Source of the DNA: Roseiarcus sp963794155
GTDB taxonomy: Bacteria > Pseudomonadota > Alphaproteobacteria > Rhizobiales > Beijerinckiaceae
Reading direction: 5' to 3'
DNA length: 64,000 nt
NCBI GenBank assembly: GCA_963794155.1
Contig: CAWCCX010000010.1
Coordinates: 124,001 to 188,000 of the forward strand
How positions within the stretch are numbered: the first letter of the stretch is position 1; every line of letters starts with the position of its first letter. Of the stretch, positions 18,434 to 26,543 are shown in pieces. Below the pieces are notes generated by a model, which had not been told where the DNA came from, did not search any database, and was given only the letters and a program-made list of their open reading frames with translations. A program made the translations under genes and the position numbers.

Positions 18434-18985
18434 GCGGCGGTGGAGCCAATAAAATCGCTCGCACCAATGTACAATGACTTGGCTTTCCTTGGTTTTGCTT
18501 GGAAATAGCTTGGTTTTGCTTGGTTTTAGTTGGATTTGTTTGGCCTTATTCGTCCGAATCGGGACTTTTCAATGGGTTATGTCGAATCCAATTAAAAGCC
18601 TCCCCTCCTCTCGTGGCCCCGACGCAAAGGTCCGATCCGGCGAATACGAAAGCATAGCGTGGCGTTCTGATTCTTGCAAGATAATTCTCCTTCGACAGCC
18701 AATTCCCTATTTTTATTAATCGCCTAAGACAACGACATGATGTCCCCAGACCAAGATCCCGAACGGCAACGGCGGCGCCTCTCTCAACCCCCGCTTTGGC
18801 GGAGGCGACGTTTGCCGCCGTCACTCGACCCTCCTCGACCTTTGGAGCGGCGCAGCGGGTTCGGGTAGACTGGCGGGCGAACGCCGATGAGGTAGGTCCG
18901 GAGTGTCGAGCGGAGCGGAGCCAAAGTCGCCGCCGATCGCCGCGACTGGCCGGACTGCTGAAAAGGGCGGGCGCAAGGTCCTCCG
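18434..18985. other. Degraded intergenic stretch
   Basis: No reading frame here resembles a real protein on either strand. It begins with a TTGG-rich simple repeat (18478-18545) and continues with mixed AT-rich and GC-rich sequence up to the IS5 remnant at 18990. It is best read as a scar region made by mobile elements between the sulfur operon and the IS5 insertion. Confidence 0.6.
18478..18545. repeat. Degenerate TTGG(T)TTTGC tandem repeat
   Basis: About six irregular copies of a CTTGGTTTTG-like unit follow one another, including two exact copies of TTGGTTTTGCTTGG. The T-rich composition contrasts with the GC-rich surroundings. Short TTGG/ATTGG words recur near 19335 at the left end of the IS5 element. 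The function is unknown; it would encode a leucine-rich hydrophobic peptide only by chance. Confidence 0.55.
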
Positions 18986-18989
18986 GGCG

Positions 18990-19122
18990 TCCGTCCCTCG
19001 CCTGGCTTGGCCGCTGCCGCAGCCTGGCCAAGGATTCGGAATGCCTCAACCGCAAGGCGCTCGGCTTCCTCCGCCTCGCCTTCATCCGCCTCACGCTGCG
19101 AAAGCTATGCAATCCAGCATGA
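18990..19122 (+). pseudogene. C-terminal remnant of an IS5-family transposase
   Basis: About 44 codons read SLAWLGRCRSLAKDSECLNRK followed by ALGFLRLAFIRLTLRKLCN, then stop at 19122. This is the conserved C-terminal region of IS5-type DDE transposases, where the usual form is TFAWLGRCRRLAKDWE. The rest of the gene is missing. It is a different element from the complete one at 19311-20154, whose C-terminus is unlike it. The remnant shows repeated insertion into this zone. Confidence 0.6.
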
Positions 19123-19310
19123 TGTTTCCGGACAGACTCTCAGCGATCGTCCCCGCACCGAGCGGGTTACTCAGCAGCGCTGCGCCGCTTCAGCTCGGCC
19201 AATACCTCTTCCAGCACCTTGATCGCCTCCGAACTCACCTGTTTGGTCAGGTCAACCAGAACTCGCAAACCATCGCGCTCCTGCAGCACCACCCTGCCGT
19301 CGTCAACTAG

Positions 19311-20154
19311 GCTCAGGACCTATTAAATTTCTTGCATTGGCTTGAATTGGCTGATTCATAGGCGGGGCGAGGAGGCTTCGCCATGACTGATTTGTTTCTG
19401 CTTTCTGAGGCACAAATGCGCCGGATCGAGCGCTATTTTCCGCTTTCGCATGGGATCGCGCGGGTGGACGACCGGCGGATCGTGAGCGCGATCGTGTTTG
19501 TGATCAAGAACGGACTGCGTTGGCGCGACGCGCCGCGCGAGTATGGCCCGCACAAGACGATCTACAATCGGTTCATTCGCTGGAGCCGTTTGGGCGTGTT
19601 CAACAAGATTTTCGCCACGTTGGCGCGCAAGGGCGGCAAGCCGGAGCGGATCATGATCGACGCCACACATCTGAAGGCGCATCGCACTGCCGCAAGCCTT
19701 TTAAAAAAGGGCCTGTTCCCCGACGTATCGGGCGCACCAAAGGCGGTCTGAACTCCAAGCTGCACGCGGTCTGCGACGGTCACGGACGCCCGCTCGTCAT
19801 GCTCTTGAGCGAGGGGCAGATGAGCGACTACAAGGGCGCGGCGCTGATGCTGCCGGCCATGCCGAAAGCCAAGCAGCTCCTCGCTGACAAGGGTTACGAC
19901 GCCGATTGGTTCCGCGCCGCCCTCGCCAAGCGCCGCATCGCCGCCTGCATTCCTTCGAAATCCAACCGCAAAACCGCGATCCCCTATGACGCCCTCCTCT
20001 ACAAGCAGCGCCACAAAATCGAAAACATGTTCGGGCGCCTCAAAGACTGGCGGCGCATCCACACCCGATACGACCGTTGCGCCCACACCTTACTTCTCGG
20101 CAATCTGCATCGCCGCAGCCGTCGTCTTCTGGCTGTAATCAATGAGTCCTGAGC
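19311..20154 (+). mobile_element. Complete IS5-type insertion sequence, 844 bp
   Basis: The ends are inverted repeats: GCTCAGGACCTATTAAATTT on the left matches the complement of the right end, GCTCAGGACTCATTGATTAC, with mismatches confined to the inner part. The element is flanked on both sides by CTAG (19307-19310 and 20155-20158), consistent with a 4-bp target duplication or a CTAG target. It carries one transposase gene split over two frames. The insertion interrupts the cyclase-like fragment on the opposite strand. Confidence 0.85.
19383..20152 (+). CDS. IS5-family transposase made by -1 frameshifting
   Basis: The first frame (19383-19751) begins MTDLFLLSEAQMRRIERYFP and has the first catalytic aspartate in IMIDATHLKAHRT. 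At 19703-19709 the frame-0 reading TTA AAA AAG is a classic A_AAA_AAG slippery heptamer, after which the -1 frame continues with RTKGGLNSKLHAVCDGHGRP, the second aspartate in LADKGYDADWF, and the glutamate in RHKIENMFGRLKDW. Near 20092 an extra base changes the normal ending (FSAICIAAAVVFWL) to an unrelated tail ending at 20152. This second lesion sits after the catalytic residues, so activity is uncertain. Confidence 0.82.
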
Positions 20155-20404
20155 CTAGTTCCTGGTAGGTGCCGAGGACTTTGTACACGTTGATTGGCCG
20201 CACAAAGCCCTTCACGGTCATCGGCGGGTATTCTTCGGTGAGAACTATTTCCTGCACAAGCGCATTCGTTTCGTCGCCCCTCTCGGAGTTCGCGCCACGT
20301 GACGCGTCCTTTGGCGCCTGTGGTAGCAAAATCAATAGGTAGTTATTCCTATAGCGCGCGCCCAGACCGAAATTTTCCCGGCGCTTCGCGACCGGCATCC
20401 CTGA

Positions 20405-20722
20405 CCGCGCAGCGGCAAGACGACGGTCTACCGGCTGAACGTCAAGGACGTGCCGGTCGACGGCTTCTGGTCGATCAGCGTCTATAACGCCAAGGGCTAT
20501 TTCGAGCCGAACCCCCAGAACGCCTATTCGCTTAACAACCTCACCGCGAAGCCAGGCGCGGATGGCTCGATCGCGATCCAGTTCGGCGGTTGTGACGGCA
20601 ATGCCGAGAATTGCCTGCCGAAGCCGCCGGACTGGAACTACCTCGTCCGCCTCTATCGGCCGCGACCGGAGATTCTCGACGGGTCGTGGACCTTTCCGGA
20701 GCCGCATGCGGTGAAGCAATAG
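20405..20722 (+). pseudogene. C-terminal fragment of a DUF1214 protein
   Basis: An open frame of 105 codons encodes VPVDGFWSISVYNAKGYFEP and PPDWNYLVRLYRPRPEIL, the conserved end of DUF1214 domains (often paired with DUF1254 in secreted proteins). The N-terminal half is missing: a stop at 20402-20404 precedes the fragment, and upstream sequence to 20300 is unrelated and richer in AT. It lies between the cyclase-like remnant and the PEP-CTERM gene, in the same scar region. Confidence 0.7.
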
Positions 20723-20782
20723 GCCGCGGTCCGAGCGAAAGACCGCATTGGCTGGCGCAGGGGCCGAAGCTACGGCCCGGCG

Positions 20783-21477
20783 TTAGAGAACCAGACGGTT
20801 TCTTCGCGCGGCGAGGCGGATCAGGCCAATCGCGCCGCACCCGGCGAGCGCCATGGCTCGGGAACTGGGGCGGCGAAGGTGGCGATGTAATTGGTCTGAA
20901 ATTGAAAGTTCGATCCCCCTATGGACCAAGCCTCCGTAGTCCATAGCGATGGATCGGCGTTCTGCGTCGTCACAGTGGTGTTGTCGCCATAGCCTGGGCC
21001 GCCGACCGCTACTCCATTGGCATTCATCAGATAGTCCAAATAGAGCGAATTTTCGACATCCACGAAAATCACATATTCGCGCCCTGCTATCAGATTGAGG
21101 CCGCCGGTTTCGAAGATCGGACTGGGCGGAAAGTTGGCATCGGGTCCGGGTGGCGTGCCGACGGGCGTCAGGGCGCTGACGTAGAGGGCCGGCCCCGTGG
21201 CCTCGCTGCCATCCCAAGCATAAACGTACGCGACCATTCCGACCGGGATGGCGCCGGACGGGGTGAGGACAGAGAACCCGAAACTCACGAGACTTGTATC
21301 GCCGTTGGTCGGGACCGTTATAGTCTCGCCCAGGACCCGAGGCAGGAACGCCACATTGGTGTTCGGTTCGAATGCGTCGCCTGGCGGCGCGACCGGTTCA
21401 ATGACCGTATCCGCCCGCGCTGCCGCCCCCGCCAGAAGGGCCGCGCAAAGAACGAGAAAGCCAATTCGACTGCGCAT
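20783..21477 (-). CDS. PEP-CTERM sorting-domain protein, frameshifted at the sorting signal
   Basis: The start at 21477 (MRSRIGFLVLCAALLAGAAARA) is a signal peptide with GGGAGG upstream. The mature domain is a beta-rich, threonine- and glycine-rich region of about 185 residues. At the end the frame reads AAPVPEP and then goes astray. One base over, the sequence continues MALAGCGAIGLIRLAARRNR with a stop at 20783, which is the hydrophobic helix and arginine cluster of a PEP-CTERM signal. So the intended protein ends VPEP, a membrane helix and an RR tail, recognised by exosortase for envelope export. A one-base loss just after VPEP, real or an error, breaks it. No exosortase gene is in the window. 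Confidence 0.75.
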
Positions 21478-21643
21478 GGGTCGCCTCCCACCTGCAAAGT
21501 CACTTACGGCCGTTGTTAAATAATGGACGGCTGCTCCGATGTCTTTCCTCCGCTTTCCCGACTGAGGCGAAGGAATGAAAACGTATTGGCGTAACGACAG
21601 CATGAATTTGCTTTAGGCTCAACTTCGAATTCAACTGCCGAAG

Positions 21644-21827
21644 TCAGTCTAGAATCACTATTCGTTCGCCCAAGCCCAAGCTTTTTGCGGCAAACCCGAT
21701 CCGTTGCAACTTTCCGGTTGCGCTTTTGGGGATTTCAGCGACAAGCAGATCTTGCGCGGCGTCTTGAAGGCCGCGAGGCGCTGGCAGACGAAGGCGTGCA
21801 ATTGCTCCTCGATCGGCGTCGTCAGCT
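21644..21827 (-). pseudogene. Decayed 3' tail of an oxalate-CoA-ligase-like gene
   Basis: The minus strand encodes HAFVCQRLAAFKTPRKI in one frame and LLVAEIPKSATGKLQRIGF in another, separated by a one-base loss. Together they match the C-terminus of the intact ligase at 23936-25474 (FVTERLAAYKTPRKILILAEIP and onward), including the GK of the adenylating-enzyme lysine motif. The nucleotide similarity over about 130 bp is near 80% by eye. It sits directly after the unknown gene 21835-22800, so the radical SAM/unknown pair is bracketed by an intact and a broken ligase 3' end. Confidence 0.8.
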
Positions 21828-21834
21828 GGCGGAA

Positions 21835-22800
21835 TCAATTTGGGCGCAGTCCCCAATCCGGCTTCACTGGATGATAGAGCATTCGCGGCTGGTCGAATGT
21901 CTCCGGACGCTCATGGAAATAGGCGGTTCTTATGACGGGCCGATAGATGAACGAACCGGGGGCGAGGTCGGGATCGAGCGGGGTGTTGGTGTAATTGAGT
22001 CCGCCCGCGCCGATATCTTCGACATCCATGCCCAAATGCATCGCGAGCGTCGGAATTGTGAATTCGTGATGCCCGCCCCAGTCCGGCGACCGCATCTGAT
22101 CGACATAGGCGCGCATGAACCGCTGCGACAGGCGCATGATCGGATGAAAGTCGCGATGCCAGTCAGCGGCGTCGACCGTCGCCGGAGCGCTCAAATTCTC
22201 CCAATGATCCCAGCCCGGATCGTTGGCGAGGCGGGTCAGCGAAGTGGTCAGCAAGTCGGCGCGATTGCGCTTGAATTGGCCGAAGAACTGGCCCCAGTCG
22301 CCGGCATAGTCGACGTCGAATTCGATCATCCACACGTAAGGATAGGGAGCCATGAGCCCGAGCGGCATCCAGATCATGTCGAGATAGCCCGGAATCATAT
22401 AGCGGTTCGCCAACATCGCCTTCCAGCGCCGGGGCATCAGCTCTTCGGCGTTCAGGCCCGGAACCACCGGCAAAGACGAAGGATTGACCACCAGATAGAC
22501 ATCGACATAGTCCCGCGCCTCAGCGCGAAGGCGTTCGAATTGCCTGATCACGCGGTCGTCGGTCGTGCTGGTTAGAAACAAGGCGCAATGCCGCGTCCTC
22601 AATTTCGCGCCCAGCCGGCGCCAAAGGCCATCGCCGAAACGGCGGCCTTGGCGTTCACTCGGCAATGTTCGCGGAGAGCCAATTGAATCGGCGAACCGCT
22701 GGTCATAGGGCCATAGTCTCGCCAAGGCTTTTTCAACGAGCGTAAAACCAGGTGCGGGGGCGGCGGCCGATTTCCGATCGATCGGAATTTGGATTACCAA
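21835..22800 (-). CDS. Unknown protein, possibly glycosyltransferase-like
   Basis: The product is 321 residues with no signal peptide or membrane segment. Visible features are CALFLTSTTDDRVIRQFERL near residue 75, VDVYLVVNPSSLP near 100, and an aromatic-acidic block YVWMIEFDVDYAGDWGQFF near 160, followed by RMLYHPVKPDWGL at the end. The placing of the DVD triad resembles the metal-binding DxD of GT-A enzymes, but I do not recognise the family with certainty. It is 62 bp downstream of the radical SAM gene and probably co-transcribed. GC content is lower than in the neighbours, hinting at transfer. Confidence 0.6.
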   Translation of the reverse strand: MVIQIPIDRKSAAAPAPGFTLVEKALARLWPYDQRFADSIGSPRTLPSERQGRRFGDGLWRRLGAKLRTRHCALFLTSTTDDRVIRQFERLRAEARDYVDVYLVVNPSSLPVVPGLNAEELMPRRWKAMLANRYMIPGYLDMIWMPLGLMAPYPYVWMIEFDVDYAGDWGQFFGQFKRNRADLLTTSLTRLANDPGWDHWENLSAPATVDAADWHRDFHPIMRLSQRFMRAYVDQMRSPDWGGHHEFTIPTLAMHLGMDVEDIGAGGLNYTNTPLDPDLAPGSFIYRPVIRTAYFHERPETFDQPRMLYHPVKPDWGLRPN

Positions 22801-22862
22801 GAGCGCTCGAACTCCACAGCCACGACGTCAACGCGCAATCTGCTCGGGCTATCGGCCACGAG

Positions 22863-23879
22863 TTAACCGGCGGTCGCCAATTCGACGAGACGCCGAACGG
22901 CGGCTGAAACTCGGCTCTTCAACACCGGCCGTGTCGCCTGCGGCGGAATCGGTTCAGTCCGGTTCGCCCGTTCGACGGATAAGTTTGGCTTGATTTCGGC
23001 ATATTTCAGGCAAAAATAGAAGCAATAGCGAGAATCGCAAGGCGAGGCGCCAATTCGTCGTCGAAATGAATCGTCGAGTACGTTTCCCATATAATTTTGT
23101 TCTTTCGCTTCGCACCGATAAACCTTGCCGTCTGGCCCTATCTCAACGAATTTTTCACCGGCCCTGCATGATTTGCCAAGAAACGAGGGAATGCCCTCGA
23201 CATATTTATCGTCGCCAAACACGTCGATGCTCGGACGTTCTTGCGCGGCGAAGATCAGATTCGCGGCGTAGCTTTTTCGTGCTTTTTCGGTGAAGGCGAT
23301 GAACGCAGCGCGTTCTTCGGCGCTGTAACCCTCCGGATAGCATTTTCCGCGGTAGAATCCGCGCAGCAGTTTCGGAACAGGCGCAAGCCCGATCGGCGCC
23401 GTGAGGGCCATCGTTTCGTCGACCCGAGAGAGCACTTCGGGGGTGCCGACCACGCTGACGAAAATTGGAAAGCCTTGCTTCCGCAAGCACTCCGCATGCT
23501 TGAGAAATGTTGCCAAGCCCTTGCGTAAGCCGCGTTCTTCCGGATGCAGACCCGCATTGATGAAACTCACGCGAGACGGATCGACGCGTCGCGCGAAATC
23601 GACAACGGATCCATGATTGAGATTGGAGTTGAACGAAATGTAGTGTTTCTTCGCCAGCAGGCCGCACAGATCGACGAAGCCGTGATAAAGCGTCGGCTCG
23701 CCGCCGGTCATGTGGAGGAGCCAGGTCAGGTTGGTCCGATCAAACGCATTTCTCCACGCCTCCGGATCGGCGTGGATTTTCAGCTTTTCTCCGAGCTCCG
23801 CGGGAGAATAGAAGCAGTACTCGCATCGGTAGCCGCAGGTGTTGAGGAGATGCCAATTAGCCTCGATGTCGTACTTCAA
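22863..23879 (-). CDS. Radical SAM protein with SPASM-like C-terminal cysteines
   Basis: The product is 338 residues. The [4Fe-4S]/SAM motif CGYRCEYC spans residues 15-22 (CxxxCxxC), and MTGGEPTLY follows near 57. The C-terminal part has CRAGEKFVEIGPDGKVYRC, then CDSRYCFYFC, a spacing like auxiliary-cluster (SPASM/twitch) domains. Such enzymes modify peptides, proteins or sugars by radical chemistry; the substrate here is unknown. No obvious precursor peptide was found beside it. The only close partner is the unknown gene downstream. Base composition is closer to AT than the adjacent ligase. Confidence 0.85.
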   Translation of the reverse strand: MKYDIEANWHLLNTCGYRCEYCFYSPAELGEKLKIHADPEAWRNAFDRTNLTWLLHMTGGEPTLYHGFVDLCGLLAKKHYISFNSNLNHGSVVDFARRVDPSRVSFINAGLHPEERGLRKGLATFLKHAECLRKQGFPIFVSVVGTPEVLSRVDETMALTAPIGLAPVPKLLRGFYRGKCYPEGYSAEERAAFIAFTEKARKSYAANLIFAAQERPSIDVFGDDKYVEGIPSFLGKSCRAGEKFVEIGPDGKVYRCEAKEQNYMGNVLDDSFRRRIGASPCDSRYCFYFCLKYAEIKPNLSVERANRTEPIPPQATRPVLKSRVSAAVRRLVELATAG

Positions 23880-23935
23880 GTCGCTGCCCCCTCACTGTCG
23901 GGTGGGGCTCGAGTCCTCGCCCGGCGCCTATCCCC

Positions 23936-25474
23936 TTAAGTCAGCCCCAGCTTCTGCGCCAGTCCGATGCGCTGCAACTTGCCGGTCGCGCCTTTGGGAA
24001 TCTCAGCGAGGATGAGAATCTTGCGCGGCGTCTTGTAGGCCGCGAGGCGCTCGGTGACGAATGCGCGCAGCTCCGGCTCGCTCGCCGCCGCGCCCTCGCG
24101 CAGGACGACCGCCGCGGCGACGTCTTCGCCCAGCATGTCGTGGGGAATCGCGAACGCGACCGCCTGCAGGACAGCGGGGTGATCCATCAGCGCCTCGTCA
24201 ACCTCGCGCGGGCTAATTTTTTCGCCGCCGCGAACGATGATCTCCTTCAGCCTGCCGGTCAGGGTGAGGTAGCCGTCGGCGTCGATGACGCCCTGGTCGC
24301 CGGTGCGGAACCAGCCGTCGACGAAGGCCTCGGAATTGGCCTTGGGATGGTTGTCGTAGCCGGCGGTGACATTGTCGCCGCGGATGACGACTTCGCCGGT
24401 CGCGCCGGGGCCGAGAAGCCGCCCGGCTTCGTCCATGATCGCGATTTCCGGCCCGGCGGCGAGGCCGACCGATCCGGGCTTGCGGACGCCGCGCAGCGGA
24501 TTGCACGCCATCTGATGCGTCGCCTCGGTCATGCCGTAGGCCTCGATGACCGGCGCGTGGAATACCGCCTCGAGTTCGCCGATGACCTTCGGCGGCAGCG
24601 ACGACGACGAAGAGCGCACGAAGCGCAAAGGGTGGCGGGCGATGATGTCCTTGTTCCGCGCGGCGCGGGTCAGGATCGCCTGATGCATGGTCGGCACCGC
24701 GGTGTACCAGGTGAGCTTGGCTTCCTCCATTTCGGCGAAGAACTTGAGCGCGCTGAAACGCTCGGTGCAGAACACCGCGCCGCCGCGCGCGAGCGGCGCG
24801 GCGAGGCCGGCGATGAGCCCGTGGATATGGAACAGCGGCATGACGTTGAGGGCGCGGTCGCGCGCGGAAAGCTCGAGCGAGGCGGCGATGTTTCGAGCCG
24901 AAGTCCAGATGTTGGCCTGGGTCAGCGGCACGATCTTCGGGCGCGAGGTGGTGCCCGAGGTGTGCAGGATGAGGGCGACGTCATGCGCTTCGGCGGGGCC
25001 GGGACGGGCGGCGGCGGGGCCGGGACGGGCGGCGGCGCGCCCGGGGTCGCCGCAGAGCCGGAAGGCGCCTGCGCCGCGCTCAGTCTCGGGCATGAGCGTG
25101 ATCAGGCCGACGCCAAGCTTCTGCGCCGCTTGAAGCGCCGGAGATTCGCTGCCGGCTTCGACGATCAGCGCCTTGGCCTTGAGATCGCCGAGGTAGAACT
25201 CGAATTCGTCCTGGCGATAGGCGGGATTAAGCGGCGCCGAGGCTCCCGCGGCGGCGACGCAGAGAAACGCAGTCGCCATCTCGGGGCCGTTCGGCAGGAC
25301 AATCGCGACGCGGTCGCCGCGCCCCACGCCAAGGCCGTTCAGCGACGCGACCGTGCGGTCGACGAGGGCGCGAAGGTCGGCATAGGTCATGGGCGGCGCG
25401 TCATGGCCGGCGATGGCGACCGCCTCGTCTTCCCCCGCCGCGATGAGGCCTCTCAACGTCCGATGTGCGCTCAT
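23936..25474 (-). CDS. Oxalate--CoA ligase-like AMP-forming acyl-CoA synthetase
   Basis: The product is 512 residues and is an ANL-superfamily enzyme. The P-loop-like motif LHTSGTTSRPKIVPLTQ is near residue 190, PLFHIHGL near 240, RSSSSSLPP near 300, EAYGMTEATHQM near 325, GWFRTGD near 400, and the catalytic lysine motif GATGKLQRIGLA near 500. SSSSSLPP and EATHQM are typical of the oxalyl-CoA synthetase branch (yeast Pcs60/plant AAE3 and bacterial relatives). The ATG at 25474 follows TTGAGGATC. It is 34 bp downstream of a PanE-like gene; oxalyl-CoA reductase of Methylobacterium belongs to that family, so the pair may handle oxalate or glyoxylate. The substrate is inferred. Confidence 0.82.
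   Translation of the reverse strand: MSAHRTLRGLIAAGEDEAVAIAGHDAPPMTYADLRALVDRTVASLNGLGVGRGDRVAIVLPNGPEMATAFLCVAAAGASAPLNPAYRQDEFEFYLGDLKAKALIVEAGSESPALQAAQKLGVGLITLMPETERGAGAFRLCGDPGRAAARPGPAAARPGPAEAHDVALILHTSGTTSRPKIVPLTQANIWTSARNIAASLELSARDRALNVMPLFHIHGLIAGLAAPLARGGAVFCTERFSALKFFAEMEEAKLTWYTAVPTMHQAILTRAARNKDIIARHPLRFVRSSSSSLPPKVIGELEAVFHAPVIEAYGMTEATHQMACNPLRGVRKPGSVGLAAGPEIAIMDEAGRLLGPGATGEVVIRGDNVTAGYDNHPKANSEAFVDGWFRTGDQGVIDADGYLTLTGRLKEIIVRGGEKISPREVDEALMDHPAVLQAVAFAIPHDMLGEDVAAAVVLREGAAASEPELRAFVTERLAAYKTPRKILILAEIPKGATGKLQRIGLAQKLGLT
24995..25036. repeat. Perfect 2 x 21-bp tandem repeat inside the ligase gene
   Basis: GGGGCCGGGACGGGCGGCGG plus one C occurs twice in a row (24995-25015 and 25016-25036). 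It is in frame and duplicates an AAARPGP-type segment in a linker just before the ATP-binding motif. The duplication keeps the frame and probably lengthens a flexible loop. Confidence 0.85.
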
Positions 25475-25508
25475 GATCCTCAACTCTAAATAGCGGAACG
25501 CGCCAAGC

Positions 25509-26543
25509 TTAATCCGCGCGCCGGCGGTCTTCCTCCCCCCTTGTGGGGGAGGCGCGCGAGGGCGGCGGCGCCTTCTGGGCGACAGTCTCGCCGAGAAGCT
25601 TGGTCGCCGCATAGACCGCGTCGAGATGCGGCGTTGCGACCTTGGCCAGGCGGGCGAGCTCGATGACCGAGCCGAGCAGCGCGTCGATCTCGATCGCCCT
25701 TCCCTGCTCGATGTCCTGCAGCATCGAGGTTTTGTGGGCGCCGATCCCCTCGGCGCCGGCGATCCGCTTGTCGATTGAGAGGCGGAAGCGGATGCCGAAC
25801 GCTTCGCCGACGGTCTGCGCTTCCCGCATCATCGCCACGGCAAGCGCCCGGGTCGGCGCGAAGCGGCAGATGTCCTCGAGCGTCGCCCGGGCGAGCGCGC
25901 TGATCGGATTGAAGGTCAGATTGCCCCAGAGCTTCATCCAGATTTCGGTGCGCACGTCGGTCAAGACCGGCGACTTGAAGCCGGCGCGCGAGAAGAGTTC
26001 GGCGAGCGCCGCGACGCGCTCGCTCTTCGCGCCGTCGATTTCGGCCAGCGGCAGGCGATGGCCCTCGACGTGCCGGATCACGCCGGGGCTTTCGATCTCC
26101 GCCGCCTGATAGCCGACGCCGGCAATGATCGCGTCGATCGGCAGATGGCCGGCGATGACGCCGCCGGGATCGACGCTCTCGAGGCGCTGGCCCTCGTAAG
26201 GGCCGCCGTGCTTGAAGAAATACCACCAGGGAATGCCGTTCTGGGTGGTCAGAACCATTGTCGAAGGCGCGAGAATCGAGGCGACGTCGGCCGCGATCGG
26301 GGCCAGCTGGTGCGCCTTGACCCCGAGCACGACGAGGTCGGGGCGGCGGACTTCAGCGATCCGGTCGGTCGCCTCGACGCGGGCGACGATCTCTTCGCCG
26401 CCCTCCTTGAGCTTGAGGCCGCGCGCGCGGATCGCCTTCAGGTGGTCGCCGCGCGCGACGACGCTGACGCTCTCGCCGGCCGCCGCAAGCCTTGCCGCGA
26501 TATGGCCGCCGATCGCCCCTGCCCCAATGACGGTGATGTTCAT
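25509..26543 (-). CDS. PanE/ApbA-family 2-hydroxyacid-type reductase (possible oxalyl-CoA reductase)
   Basis: The product is 344 residues. The N-terminal Rossmann fold starts ITVIGAGAIGGHIAARLAAAG, and VVLGVKAHQ and TTQNGIPWW follow. The C-terminal helical domain contains EIWMKLWGNLTFNPISAL, where the lysine is the usual catalytic residue, and HKTSMLQDIEQGRAIEID. This architecture fits ketopantoate reductase, but members also reduce oxalyl-CoA to glyoxylate, as described for PanE2 of Methylobacterium extorquens. Being directly upstream of an oxalate-CoA-ligase-like gene favours that second role. The C-terminal tail is arginine-rich and poorly conserved. Confidence 0.82.
   Translation of the reverse strand: MNITVIGAGAIGGHIAARLAAAGESVSVVARGDHLKAIRARGLKLKEGGEEIVARVEATDRIAEVRRPDLVVLGVKAHQLAPIAADVASILAPSTMVLTTQNGIPWWYFFKHGGPYEGQRLESVDPGGVIAGHLPIDAIIAGVGYQAAEIESPGVIRHVEGHRLPLAEIDGAKSERVAALAELFSRAGFKSPVLTDVRTEIWMKLWGNLTFNPISALARATLEDICRFAPTRALAVAMMREAQTVGEAFGIRFRLSIDKRIAGAEGIGAHKTSMLQDIEQGRAIEIDALLGSVIELARLAKVATPHLDAVYAATKLLGETVAQKAPPPSRASPTRGEEDRRRAD

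Larger units (their letters stand above)
19167..20299 (-). pseudogene. C-terminal piece of an adenylate/guanylate cyclase-like protein, interrupted by the IS5 element
   Basis: On the minus strand, EYPPMTVKGFVRPINVYKVLG (20299 side) resembles the end of class III nucleotide cyclase domains, where VKGxxxPVxVYxVLG is common. It leads to GTYQEL, is broken by the IS at CTAG, and resumes with VDDGRVVLQERDGLRVLVDL to a stop at 19167. Removing the element and one CTAG copy restores one continuous frame (CAG GAA CTA GTT GAC). Nothing cyclase-like is found upstream of about 20299, so the gene had probably already lost its catalytic domain. The cyclase assignment is from the tail only. Confidence 0.5.

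Noticed and set aside
18546..19112. Long minus-strand open frame over the scar region
   Set aside because: It is arginine- and serine-rich, runs antisense to the IS5 remnant and across simple repeats, and has no recognisable domain.
22863..23879. Radical SAM gene as part of a RiPP cluster
   Set aside because: No short precursor-like frame with a ribosome-binding site, and no peptidase or exporter, is found beside it.
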